Source: CAZIAK01 sp964537035 (lineage in GTDB: Bacteria > Planctomycetota > B15-G4). Taken from it: a stretch of 64,000 nucleotides of DNA. Location: the NCBI GenBank assembly GCA_964537035.1, contig CAZIAK010000014.1, positions 1-64,000 of the forward strand, read 5' to 3'. The notes below the pieces were generated by a model, which made no database searches, was not told the origin of the DNA, and saw only the letters and a list, made by a program, of their open reading frames with translations. Each line of letters starts with the position of its first letter. Position 1 is the first letter of the stretch. Below are positions 17,245 through 27,429 of the stretch, one piece after another. The position numbers were made by a program, and so were the translations under genes.

Positions 17245-18189
17245 TCATTCGCTGACCGGGCCGAAGCTGAACTGCTTCTCGAACGCGCCGTGCGCCTGGC
17301 CTGCCACCTCGACGTAGGGGTAGATCAGGTAGTTGAGCGGCGGGCCAGCCTGCGGCGGCTCAAGAGTCAGGTCCCGCCCGGTGGTGAAGGCCACTCGATC
17401 GGGGGTGAGGTGCCCGAAGTAGTACTCCTTCAGCTCGGGATGCTTGTCCGCCTCTGAGATATCGCAGGCCGACCAGCGCCCATCGGTCTCGAACCAGGCC
17501 CAGCAGTGGTAGCCCCCCAGAGTCCCCGCGAGCTCGTCAGCAGGAAGGGGAAAGCCCATCTCGAAGCGGGCGGGGATGTCGCTGCTGCGGCAGAGCGCGA
17601 TGAACAGGCTGTGAAAATCCGTGCAGTTGCCGTGCCTGCTGTCGCAGACCCAGAGCGCGTCGCCCCGTCCCCAGTCGCCGCCGGCGGGCTTGTCGTAGCT
17701 CACCTGATCATCGACCAGGTCGTAGAGCGCCCGGGGAGTGGTGGCCTCGCCCTGGGTGTCCACGAGATGTTCCACAGCTTCGGCGCCCACGGGCACCATG
17801 GCGTTCGACTGGAGAAAGAGCGCTCGCTGCTCGTCGCTGAGTGCGGCGCCTGAGTGGGGCGACACTTCGCCGCGGCGCACGGAGTACACCACTTTCATTG
17901 CGATGCGGCCGTTCTCGTCGGCGCGAGCTTCGCTGAACAGCAGGCGGTTGCCGTAGCGACCCTCGGTGGTGTAGCGGGGCTCGCCAGGGATGTCGACCGA
18001 TTCGATCTCGACCTGCTGGTGCCGCCCGCTCTGGGCCAGGGGCAGCCAGATGCGCGCCAGGGCTCCCGGGGTCAGGTCCGTGATCGTGGCACCGTAGGTG
18101 AAGGTGAACTCCCGGCTGTTGGAGAGTTCGGCGGTGCGACAGCTTGGTAGGGCCAGGGCCAGGACGAAGAGCAGGCGGAGCAGAAACAT
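17245..18189 (-). CDS. Transglutaminase-like (papain-fold) lipoprotein
   Basis: A protein of 314 aa from the ATG at 18189, preceded by GAGG; it begins a lipoprotein signal (MFLLRLLFVLALALPSC). A longer frame to 18246 would hide the signal. The core has the transglutaminase-like triad: Cys189 in RHGNCTDFHSLFIALCR, His228 in GGYHCWAWF, and Asp243 in SACDISEA. Such periplasmic proteins are usually proteases or peptide cross-linkers or cleavers rather than true transglutaminases. The N-terminal third is a beta-rich region typical of the family (TFTYGATITDLTPGALARIW). It is transcribed away from the LOG gene and may be co-transcribed with the sulfatase. Confidence 0.87.
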   Translation of the reverse strand: MFLLRLLFVLALALPSCRTAELSNSREFTFTYGATITDLTPGALARIWLPLAQSGRHQQVEIESVDIPGEPRYTTEGRYGNRLLFSEARADENGRIAMKVVYSVRRGEVSPHSGAALSDEQRALFLQSNAMVPVGAEAVEHLVDTQGEATTPRALYDLVDDQVSYDKPAGGDWGRGDALWVCDSRHGNCTDFHSLFIALCRSSDIPARFEMGFPLPADELAGTLGGYHCWAWFETDGRWSACDISEADKHPELKEYYFGHLTPDRVAFTTGRDLTLEPPQAGPPLNYLIYPYVEVAGQAHGAFEKQFSFGPVSE

Positions 18190-18325
18190 CGAGGACCTCG
18201 GTGGCGGTGGGCTGCGGATTGTGTCGGGGCTCGTGATGAGGGTCAACTGAGCGGCTGGTGCGTTGGAGCATGCCCTGTCTGGTAGGGTCTGCCCCCTTTC
18301 CCACAGCGGCGTCGAGGGATCTCAC

Positions 18326-18892
18326 TTGAAGCGTGTCTGCGTCTATTGCGGTTCGAACCCGGGCAATGATCCGAAGTTCGCCGAGTGTGCTCGTGAGCTG
18401 GGGCGGGAGTTCCTGGCGCGGGGCCTCGGTCTGGTCTTCGGCGGCGGCAGCGTGGGCCTCATGGGCATCGTCGCGGACACGGTGCTGGAGGGCGGCGGCG
18501 AGGTGCTGGGAGTGATCCCCCGGGAGCTGCGGGAGCGTGAGCTGGGCCACAGCGGCTGCACCGAGCTTCACGTGGTCGAGTCCATGCATGAGCGCAAGTT
18601 CCTCATGGCCAGCCTCGCCGATGGCTTCGTGGCCATGCCCGGGGGCGTGGGCACCCTGGAGGAGATCACCGAGGCCCTCACCTGGACCCAGCTGGGGGTG
18701 CACGCCAAACCCTGCGGCCTGCTCAATCTGGACGGCTACTGGGAGCCCCTGCTGAGCATGTTCGATCGTTTTGTGGGATCTGGCTTTCTCAAGCCTGCCC
18801 ACCGGACCCTGCTCCAGCAGGCGGACACTCCTGTGGGCATTCTCGACGCCCTGGCGGCCTGGACGCCCAGCGAGCACCGACCCTGGCGCTGA
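18326..18892 (+). CDS. LOG family protein (cytokinin riboside 5'-monophosphate phosphoribohydrolase-like)
   Basis: A protein of 188 aa. The TTG at 18326 is chosen because GAGGGA lies 6 nt before it and the family start (KRVCVYCGSNPG) begins right there; an ATG at 18263 would add an unconserved tail. LOG signature residues are GGGSVGLMGIVAD, the catalytic Arg/Glu region SMHERKFLM, and PGGVGTLEEITEALTWTQLG (PGGxGTxxE). LOG enzymes hydrolyse nucleoside 5'-monophosphates to base plus ribose 5-phosphate; many bacterial members have been misnamed lysine decarboxylases. The gene is divergent from the transglutaminase-like gene, with 136 bp between starts. Confidence 0.9.
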   Translation: MKRVCVYCGSNPGNDPKFAECARELGREFLARGLGLVFGGGSVGLMGIVADTVLEGGGEVLGVIPRELRERELGHSGCTELHVVESMHERKFLMASLADGFVAMPGGVGTLEEITEALTWTQLGVHAKPCGLLNLDGYWEPLLSMFDRFVGSGFLKPAHRTLLQQADTPVGILDALAAWTPSEHRPWR

Positions 18893-19000
18893 ATCTGGCC
18901 AGTGGCCGGCCAAACTCTGGGCCCGGGCCTTTTTATGGCGAAACGGCAGGCGCTACCATCCCAGGAAGCCGGGCAGGACCGAGATCTCCGGAGAGTGACG

Positions 19001-19501
19001 ATGTCGCCGCGACAGGGCTATGACCACGTGCAGCAGGGCCGCCTCCACTGGCTGGTCTACGCCGGGGCTGCGCTGTGCCTCTGGGCGGGCATCGCCATCC
19101 TCGATGGCTCGGCCGTGCCAGCGCCCGAAGACCATTCGCCGGGCCTCTGGCTGTTCTTCGTCCTCGCCGGGCTGCTGGTGCTGCTGGGCATGAGCTTTCA
19201 GTACATGCGCGTCCGTGATCGTGGGGACGTGATGGAGATCAACTTCGGGCCCTTGCCCCTGCTGTGCAAGCAAGTCCGCTACGAGGACATCGTCACCGTG
19301 AAGCGCGGGCGCACCGCGTGGATCGATGGCTGGGGGATCCACATGGCGCCGGGGCGAGGCTGGACCTGGAACGTGTGGGGCCGGGACTGCGCAGAGTTGC
19401 AGGTCGACGGCTCGCGCCTGCGTGTGGGCACGAACGACCCCGACGGCCTGGTATCCATGATCGAGGAGCGCATGGGGGCGCGCGCCGACGAGGCGGAGTA
19501 G
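19001..19501 (+). CDS. Two-helix membrane protein with PH-like domain
   Basis: A protein of 166 aa from the ATG at 19001, which has GGAG 7 nt upstream; the frame is open further 5' to 18902 but lacks a comparable site. Two membrane helices (about residues 17-36 and 48-66) are followed by a beta-rich domain (DVMEINFGPLPLLCKQVRYE...VDGSRLRVGTNDPDGL). This resembles bacterial PH-like membrane proteins, where the strand pair after the helices forms the PH core. The function is unknown. It ends only 4 bp before the convergent recQ-like stop, leaving no room for a conventional terminator. Confidence 0.75.
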   Translation: MSPRQGYDHVQQGRLHWLVYAGAALCLWAGIAILDGSAVPAPEDHSPGLWLFFVLAGLLVLLGMSFQYMRVRDRGDVMEINFGPLPLLCKQVRYEDIVTVKRGRTAWIDGWGIHMAPGRGWTWNVWGRDCAELQVDGSRLRVGTNDPDGLVSMIEERMGARADEAE

Positions 19502-19505
19502 GCCG

Positions 19506-20951
<1,446 letters not shown>

Positions 20952-21016
20952 GGGCGGGAGTCTAACAATGGCCGCAGCGCGGGGGCTGACGGTGGGCTGC
21001 AGAGGGCGCTGCCATA

Positions 21017-21051
21017 GAAAAGCGCAGGCCGCGCAAAGCACGACCTGCGCT
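21017..21051 (-). terminator. Intrinsic terminator on the minus strand, upstream of recQ
   Basis: Read on the minus strand, stem agcgcagg/cctgcgct (21044-21051 and 21021-21028, two further pairs beyond one mismatch) is followed directly by TTTTCT (21015-21020), a textbook intrinsic terminator. The recQ-like start lies downstream at 20951. The terminator must therefore end a transcript that began above 21051, and no gene is recognised there. Confidence 0.6.
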
Positions 21052-21671
21052 CGCCTAGCGGAACAAGTCCGGGTGGCTAATGGATGACTCTGTTGTGCAT
21101 CCTCGAAGGCAGCTGCGGAGAGGGGGAGACTCGGTTCAACCCTGGTCGCTCCGGTTCGTTCGTTCCGAAGCCCCGGTGAGGGGTCCTGGCAACTCCGTGA
21201 TCGCCGTTCCTCGCGCGTGTCCCGCCCCGTCAGGCGCTGTCCACGGTCGGTTCGGTTCTCTGGCCTTCACTCAAAGGTGTGCGTCGTGATGGCAGGACTC
21301 CCCAGACGTGGGTGGCCGTCTTGGCAAGCCCTGGCAGGACTCTTCGAGGCCCGTCGAGAGAGAAGGGCATGGATCTCGACACGCTGAATAATCAACGGCC
21401 CGCCGTGCTCGCCCATCCCGTTGGGCGCGGAAAGAACCCGCGTGCCAAAGACTACGAGATCGGCTGCGGGGTTTATAGGCGCAGATTGGGTCGCTCTGTG
21501 TCGCTTGGTTGCCAGCCGATTGTCATTTCGGGCGAGTGACTGATGCCGCCCTGGAAAACGCCGAGGCATGCCGGGCTTGCTGTGTTCTGCAGGGGGGGCA
21601 GGGGTGCTGAGCCACTCAATGCCAGCACCCGGCCCAGCGAGAGGTGGTGTAGCAAGCAGCCGCGAGTTGGA
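21052..21671 (-). other. 620-bp region without recognisable gene; possible minus-strand ncRNA
   Basis: I see no conserved protein here. The longest plausible minus-strand reading frames are short and have no family resemblance. The region is bounded by two minus-strand terminator-like hairpins, one ending the YCF48-like gene (21672-21711) and one at 21017-21051. It contains a direct repeat gagtcctgcca at 21290-21300 and 21331-21341. I checked for tmRNA, SRP RNA and RNase P core motifs and found none. A small RNA or short-protein gene remains possible. Confidence 0.3.
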
Positions 21672-21711
21672 GCGCTCGGTGGCAGTAAGCGTTTTCCCTA
21701 CCACCGAGCGC
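21672..21711 (-). terminator. Hairpin after the YCF48-like gene
   Basis: A perfect 11-bp stem, gcgctcggtgg (21672-21682) with ccaccgagcgc (21701-21711), has an 18-nt loop and lies 20 nt after the stop of the minus-strand gene that ends at 21732. There is no T-run. Confidence 0.5.
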
Positions 21712-21731
21712 ATTACCAAGCGCTAAGAACC

Positions 21732-23900
21732 CTAGAAGCCGTACTTCAGGACGTTGAAATTCTTCCCCAGAGAGAAACCGTTGTCGGCGTCCTGAAAGGC
21801 CACCTTGTACAGGGGGTTGTTTGTGAAGCTGCGGGCTTGGCTCCAGGTGCCGAGGCTGTCACGCATGATCACCACGCCGAGGTCCCCGCACGCTTGGACG
21901 CTGGAGCCTGCCAACTGGACCTCCACGTCACGAAGATCAATGCCCGCCAGATCGAGACCCCCGAGACTCTCGACGAGGAGATGCCCCAATGTGTCCGTCT
22001 TGAGGACCGTCCCGTTTTCGCCGACAATGATCGCTTGGCTACCCCCGGCCCAGGTCTCAACGTCATAGAACGATGTTCCTGTCGCTGATGCAGGGACTCT
22101 CACTTTCTGCCAACTGTCAGCGCCGTTCGCGGTCTTGTACACCGAGCCATTGTCGCCAACAACCCAGCCCACCAAGGGGCTGGCAAAGGCGACGCCGTGG
22201 AGGTCCGCCCCTGAAGAGGGCTCTGCCTTCAGCGCCCACGTCGCCCCCTGGTCATCTGACCGCACCACGAGCCCTGCGGAGCCAACCGCATAGACGTCCG
22301 CAGTGTTGGGTAGGCCGGGCACCTCGACGAAGGACACAGCATTGAGGTCTCGCGGCGCAGACGTGGCCTCGCTCCAGGTCGCTCCCTGATCGGTGCTGTA
22401 GCCGATGAAGCCACCAGTGCCCACAGTGACCCCGTAGCTTCCTGTGAGCTGAGAGAAGTCTAGAGCGTTCCCTTGGCCGCCATCGCAAACCGTGCCGGGG
22501 ATGCTCACATCAGCCCAGGTCACACCGCCATCAGTCGTGCGCATGATGACGAACGCCTGCCCGATGGCGCAGCCCTTTGAGCCGTTGATGAACTCGCCGC
22601 CGAAGATGCGAGTGAAGTAGGTGGTGCCCGTCTCGGTCACGGTCCCATTCGAGTTGTACCGAGAGATGCGCGCGAAGCGGCCGACCATGCAGGCTTCGGT
22701 CGTGTTGATCTTGGCGGCTGCGTTGAACAAGACCTGGGCATTGCAAGGGTTCGCCACGTTGACATCGGTGTTCTTCTCGACCCAGATGTTGCCTTGCGGA
22801 TCGCAGACCGTTGGGAGACCCAACGGCGGACAGCTCGTGTCGTTGCAGGGGTCGAAGTTGGGCGTGCCCCCACCTTCGAAGACCCACGCATCCCCGGCGT
22901 AGCCCGCCGTGACAGTGCGGTAGGGAGGCGTCCCGTCAAGCACGGCGAATCCGTAGAGCGTCGACAATCCGCAAACTGTCGCTGTCGTCATGAATTCGTA
23001 GCAGCGGGATTGGTAGAAGTTGTTGGTGACGTCATCCGCAGGCAGGGGGCCGAAGAGGCTGTCGTTGGTGAAGATGTACCCGTTGTTGACGCCAGATCCT
23101 CCGACCACCCAGAAGGCTGAGGTCGAGTCGGCCGGATCCGCTGGGCCGAGCGCCCAGAGCTCGATGGAGTCCTCTGAGCTCACAACTGAGGGGCAGACTT
23201 TGTTCAGGCTGAGCCCTTGCATGTTGTTGGCGTTCCAGTTCACGCCTCCATCCGTAGTGGAGTAGAGAATGCCGTAGTCCGACGAGATGGCACCCTTCAG
23301 GAACGAGCCACCGTCTGAGAAGAAGTGGATGTCATACAGATCGTGCGGATCGACCTCGCAGCTGATGGGTGGCGGTGGAGTTGCGTCCACCCAAGTGGCT
23401 CCGCCGGTCGTGGTCGTTGCGATCGCTCCGTCGTAGCCGACCACCCAGCCGATGTCCTCGTCGATCATGAAGATGTCTTCAAGGCTCGCGAGTTGCGTGC
23501 CGCAAGCGATCTCCCCCGTGGTCTTCTTGTCTGTGACGCGGCTGAAGGGGTTGGCGTCGGTCCATTCCTTGAAGGCCTCGTCCCACTGGAGAACAACACC
23601 GCCATCGCCGACAGCCCAGCCCCTGCTGGTGTCGAGGAAGAACAACCCGCGCAAGGGTGTGTTGAGGGCCAGGTCATCCGGCATGGTGGCGTACTCCCAG
23701 GTGAACCCCCCGTCCATGGTGTACCGGCTCCGGCCGCCTTCCTCTGCGGTCCAGCCCCTACTCGCGTCCAGGAAGAAGACATCGTTGATGTTTCCCCCGT
23801 GAAGGTGGTGCCATTCTGGTTGGGATTGGGCGTGGTTCGATAGCCCCACGATCGCGATGAGCACAACGAGACACGTTGCCTTGGTTACGCATGAAACCAT
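21732..23900 (-). CDS. Secreted YCF48/BNR-like beta-propeller protein
   Basis: A protein of 722 aa from the ATG at 23900, with GGAG about 9 nt upstream and a signal peptide (residues 1-27, ending HAQSQ). The mature protein repeats the YCF48/BNR blade pattern: GWAVGDGGVVLQW, GWVVGYDGAIATTTTGGATW, MRTTDGGVTWADV, YSTDQGATWSEA, GWVVGDNGSVYKT. At least eight blades are visible, so there may be one large or two smaller propellers. Plant/cyanobacterial HCF136/Ycf48 assists photosystem II assembly, but this is a distant, secreted relative and that role cannot be transferred. The gene is visibly less GC-rich than its neighbours, as is the next one upstream. Confidence 0.8.
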   Translation of the reverse strand: MVSCVTKATCLVVLIAIVGLSNHAQSQPEWHHLHGGNINDVFFLDASRGWTAEEGGRSRYTMDGGFTWEYATMPDDLALNTPLRGLFFLDTSRGWAVGDGGVVLQWDEAFKEWTDANPFSRVTDKKTTGEIACGTQLASLEDIFMIDEDIGWVVGYDGAIATTTTGGATWVDATPPPPISCEVDPHDLYDIHFFSDGGSFLKGAISSDYGILYSTTDGGVNWNANNMQGLSLNKVCPSVVSSEDSIELWALGPADPADSTSAFWVVGGSGVNNGYIFTNDSLFGPLPADDVTNNFYQSRCYEFMTTATVCGLSTLYGFAVLDGTPPYRTVTAGYAGDAWVFEGGGTPNFDPCNDTSCPPLGLPTVCDPQGNIWVEKNTDVNVANPCNAQVLFNAAAKINTTEACMVGRFARISRYNSNGTVTETGTTYFTRIFGGEFINGSKGCAIGQAFVIMRTTDGGVTWADVSIPGTVCDGGQGNALDFSQLTGSYGVTVGTGGFIGYSTDQGATWSEATSAPRDLNAVSFVEVPGLPNTADVYAVGSAGLVVRSDDQGATWALKAEPSSGADLHGVAFASPLVGWVVGDNGSVYKTANGADSWQKVRVPASATGTSFYDVETWAGGSQAIIVGENGTVLKTDTLGHLLVESLGGLDLAGIDLRDVEVQLAGSSVQACGDLGVVIMRDSLGTWSQARSFTNNPLYKVAFQDADNGFSLGKNFNVLKYGF

Positions 23901-24055
23901 GATGATGTTCTCCACTTCCCTTGACGATCGAGGCCACCGGAGCGGCTCAGCCGTACCGTCAGCCTCACGACATGAGGAATCGAGGGTGGAGCGATCCCGG
24001 TGCCGTCCAACGGCACGCATGCCCTACCCTCCCCTCTCTCCCTCCCAGTTGTTCC

Positions 24056-26581
24056 CTATTGCGACATCATCTGGAGCGCGTTGCTCGCGCTCCAGGCACT
24101 CACTGCACCTGGGTCCTGAATCCATGTCTGCACGTAGACATCGAGGCCAGCAGGCACGCCCACCCACTGGAACAGCAGGTCGAAAGCGCCCTGTGCATTG
24201 CTACCGATCGGCAGCAAGACATCTGGGCTGGGCACGAGGGTGCCGCCCTTGAACGGCAGCGATACGTCGAGCAGGCCGACGACAAGGAACGACTGCGACA
24301 ACGGTGCAGCGCCACGAAGCGAAACACGTGCGAAACTTCCAGGCAGAAGATCGCCCGAGCCAGCCAGGTTGGGCACGTCTACGGTGCCCTTCAGCCCACC
24401 ACCCATGACGCGCCAGGGTGCGACGTCCAGGTCAAACTTCGCTACCACGATGTCGCCGCCCCCACCCGCGTAGGTCGAGTCGAAGGCACCGGGCGTCACG
24501 GGGATACTGGTCGACCCGGAGAACATCGCCATTACTGGATCTTGATCAACACCGTGCCCCAGCGCCCTGGGAGTATCTCCGCCATTCCCACCGAAGTAGG
24601 TGGAGTAGATGAGGGCTTCGCCAAACACGCCGAACTTCGTCAGCACCGCATCCGCTGATGAGGGCGCCGGGCCGATGTAGTTCGGTTGGAAGGCGTCTGG
24701 AGTAACGGGGTAGTTGGGCTCATTGGCCGCACCGCTAGCGAGCAGGTTACCTGCCGAATCGACCACAAGGTTGTGAAGGTTCGTCGAGCCGCTCCCAACT
24801 GCCGTAATGAAAGTCGACCACACCAAGCCGGTGGCGTAGGGCAGGAGCTTGGTCGCGAATGCTCCGCTGCTGCCAGGTTCGGTATCGAACGCACCAGCCG
24901 TCACAGGGAAGTCGGTTGAGGACGTGGTTCCGGTGACGTAGACGGCGCCGCTGGAATCCACCCCGAGACCAGCGATGAGGTCAGTGTTCGTGTCGCCCCC
25001 CAGGTACGTTCCCCAGTGCAGGAGTGAGCCCATGCCATCCATCTTGGCGATAAAGCCGTTGCTCGAATCGCCAGGATCCATCGTCTCCATGAAAACGCCG
25101 GGCGTCGTGGGGAAGGGGCCATCGGCCGCCAGCACATCGCCCGAGAGGTAGATGTTCGAGCCTACGTCGATGACCAGATCTCGGATGGTGCCCGACTTGA
25201 GGTAGGTCTGGAACACCAGCTGCGTCCCGTTGGCCGTGATCCGCACGAGGTACTGCTTGCCTGACTCGAAGACCGTGTCGAACGCACCCGGCGTCGCGGG
25301 AGGACTCGCTGCCTTGGGCTTTCCGGCCACCAACACGTCGCCCGATGGGAAGAGTGCGGTAGTCGTGACTTTCTCGAAACTCTCTTCACCGTAGAAAGTA
25401 GACCAGACCAGTGCACTACCATCTGCAGTGAAGCGACTGATGAACACATCGCTGTTCTGCCCCGCCGTGCCGCCGAAGAGCGGTTGCAGACTCCCGGCGG
25501 TCGTCGGCAGATCGTCAGACCACGAATTGCCCGCCACGACGACGGAGCCGTCGGAGTCGACCTCGATGCCGAAGGGGTCATCGACGTCCGAACCCCCAAG
25601 CCATGTACCCCACTCAAGGGTTGTGCCGTCCGCCGACAACTTCGCGAGCCAGACATCAAGTGACCCGGGCCACGTTGGCTGAAAGGACCCAGGCGTCGTC
25701 GGCGCGTCGAAGAACGTCAAGGCTGTGAGATACACCGAGCCATCGGGGGCTACGAACATGTCCTTGAGAAAGTCCTGCCCCGTGCCGCCGACGTAGGTGG
25801 CGAAGACCAGGGAGGGGTCAATGACGAGAGACGCCTCAGAGTCTCGCCCTTGCACCTGGAGACCGAAACGCAAGCGCTCGCTTGTGGCCGCTGGTAGCTC
25901 CCGGAAACTGCTTGTCACGGGCACCCGCTCGCCTGTCATGGGGTCGAGCTGCCAAGAGGCGCCAAGGCGATGCTCGACCCGCCCAGCTGCCGTGTCCATC
26001 GCGAGCACCGTGCCGCCGACGATCGTGAGACGCTCGGCGCCCTCAACCTCGATTACCAGCGACTCGATGTCAGCGCCAGGTGCCGCATGGATGTCGTACG
26101 CGAAGCTCTCAGCGTCGCGGCGCAGCACGATGTCAATCCCAGGCGCTACGTCGCGGTAGACGACCTGCCCGAAGCTGGGCACGTTGCTCGCCGATCGGTG
26201 GCTGCGGATGAAGTGGTGAAGGGTGGGCAACTCACCCACGCCTGCAACGGCTCCGCCAGCACGGCCAGGGAAGTGTAGCACCAGCGGCGCAGGCCGTGGC
26301 AGCCACTGGTCACGGTCAGAGTCCCACTCTGACATCGGTCGGAAGACCAACGCATCTCGGGTCAGGGTGGCCTCGATGACACCTTGCCGCGCAAAGAAGA
26401 GCACCTCTTCGTCCCACTGGCCGCGGTTCTCCACGAAGCCCTGCAGCGTGGCGACCGGCGGCGCTGTGCGCACGTGGTCGACGGACAGCCCGTTTTGAGC
26501 CAACACGCTCGTCGCTGATCCTACCGCTGCGACCAAGCAGCAAAGGACTCGCACTCCCAAACCGAACGCTGTGTAGCTCAT
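24056..26581 (-). CDS. Secreted SBBP-repeat propeller protein with planctomycete-type C-terminal domain
   Basis: A protein of 841 aa from the ATG at 26581 (GGAG 8 nt upstream; signal peptide ending SATSVLAQ). An N-terminal domain with the pattern VENRGQWDEEVLFFAR is the usual cap of SBBP proteins. It is followed by a chain of SBBP blades of the form 'ATYVGGTGQDFLKDMFVAPD' with recurrent 'WGTWLGGSD', 'TTPGxFxPT' and 'AKLSADG' (about residues 260-720). The C-terminal 100 residues (LPGSFARVSLRGAAPL ... WIQDPGAVSAWSASNALQ) match the C-terminal domain of the gene at 44724 in layout. Extracellular display or secretion is likely; the ligand is unknown. It is probably a paralogue in function of the 44724 protein. 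Confidence 0.82.
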   Translation of the reverse strand: MSYTAFGLGVRVLCCLVAAVGSATSVLAQNGLSVDHVRTAPPVATLQGFVENRGQWDEEVLFFARQGVIEATLTRDALVFRPMSEWDSDRDQWLPRPAPLVLHFPGRAGGAVAGVGELPTLHHFIRSHRSASNVPSFGQVVYRDVAPGIDIVLRRDAESFAYDIHAAPGADIESLVIEVEGAERLTIVGGTVLAMDTAAGRVEHRLGASWQLDPMTGERVPVTSSFRELPAATSERLRFGLQVQGRDSEASLVIDPSLVFATYVGGTGQDFLKDMFVAPDGSVYLTALTFFDAPTTPGSFQPTWPGSLDVWLAKLSADGTTLEWGTWLGGSDVDDPFGIEVDSDGSVVVAGNSWSDDLPTTAGSLQPLFGGTAGQNSDVFISRFTADGSALVWSTFYGEESFEKVTTTALFPSGDVLVAGKPKAASPPATPGAFDTVFESGKQYLVRITANGTQLVFQTYLKSGTIRDLVIDVGSNIYLSGDVLAADGPFPTTPGVFMETMDPGDSSNGFIAKMDGMGSLLHWGTYLGGDTNTDLIAGLGVDSSGAVYVTGTTSSTDFPVTAGAFDTEPGSSGAFATKLLPYATGLVWSTFITAVGSGSTNLHNLVVDSAGNLLASGAANEPNYPVTPDAFQPNYIGPAPSSADAVLTKFGVFGEALIYSTYFGGNGGDTPRALGHGVDQDPVMAMFSGSTSIPVTPGAFDSTYAGGGGDIVVAKFDLDVAPWRVMGGGLKGTVDVPNLAGSGDLLPGSFARVSLRGAAPLSQSFLVVGLLDVSLPFKGGTLVPSPDVLLPIGSNAQGAFDLLFQWVGVPAGLDVYVQTWIQDPGAVSAWSASNALQMMSQ

Positions 26582-27429
26582 GAGATCGTCTCCCCCGGAG
26601 AAATGTGCGGCAGCTTGACCCATGGCCTCACTGGCTGCGACAGCTTCAAGCTACATCAACTGGCGGCAACATGTTGAGAATCTACTGGGCTTCTCACAGC
26701 ATCCTTTCTTCTCACTTGAACGTCATTTGGGTCGGTCTGCTCCCGCTCGACGTAGTCACTTCGCTTGGGCTCAGTTTCCAGATGCTTCGCCGTGCCATCA
26801 GTACTCCAAGGAACGCCCACCCCAGACCACGAGAGGCGCGCCGAGGCCAACGGCGGGGGTCCCACAGAAGCGCAGGTATTCCGAAACCCAAGCGAAGCGT
26901 GGGGGCCCCGCTGTTGGCCCGTCCACCGCTCACTCCGAGCTTCAAAAGCGACTGAAGAACATCAGCAGAATCTGCTCTGACCCTGCCATGAGTCGGGAAC
27001 TCGAATCGTCCCACGGGGACAGCCCGACGGCGGGCTACCCCACAGTCTCTGCACCCACGGCCCGCAGTTCTGCACTCGCGGGCCGCGTCCCAGCAGGTCG
27101 GGGCCTGTGAACGAATCCTCTGCGCTGACCACCCTCCTGTCGTTCGACAGGCATTTTCCTGCCGGGGATGCCTGATGATCGACGGGGCGGTGGTCAGCTT
27201 TCGTTGCGAGGTCGGCTTCGCTTCGCACAGCGCCTCGAACCTGAACGGCCCGGCGTCTCGCGCCAGGGCTCGGAGATCATTCAGTGCGCTCTCCCCGCGC
27301 GCCGCCGGGGTCGCTGGGCCCGGGCTGCAGCCGCGTTGCCAGCAGAACTCCGTGACGAGGTCAGACTAGACCCGCACATGCCCCCACCTTACGATCCGTC
27401 GTTCGCCACACAGCCCCGGGGCCACCATC
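26582..27429. other. 850-bp intergenic region with one structured element
   Basis: This region lies between the divergent SBBP gene (-) and the ClC gene (+). I see no convincing coding region or RNA gene. The only strong structure is at 27124-27198: an outer 10-bp stem gctgaccacc/ggtggtcagc encloses a small hairpin cctgtc-gttc-gacagg (27136-27151) and a weaker gcat/atgc pair, forming a junction-like fold about 230 bp before the ClC start. It could be a leader RNA element or a cruciform operator. Confidence 0.35.

Noticed and set aside
20952..21041. Longer N-terminus for the RecQ-like protein
   Set aside because: The extra 30 residues are unconserved and the family start fits ATG 20951.
21431..21450. 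Sigma54 promoter on the minus strand
   Set aside because: TGGCACG with correct spacing is present, but the -12 element reads TTCTT and lacks the essential GC.
26622..27110. 162-codon open frame in the long intergenic region
   Set aside because: There is no Shine-Dalgarno sequence, erratic composition and no recognisable segment; the overlapping frames are of equal quality.
27124..27198. Fluoride (crcB) riboswitch before the ClC gene
   Set aside because: A CTGATGA string and GGGGATG occur, but order and spacing do not fit the crcB pseudoknot, and the channel is not of the fluoride ClC-F type.
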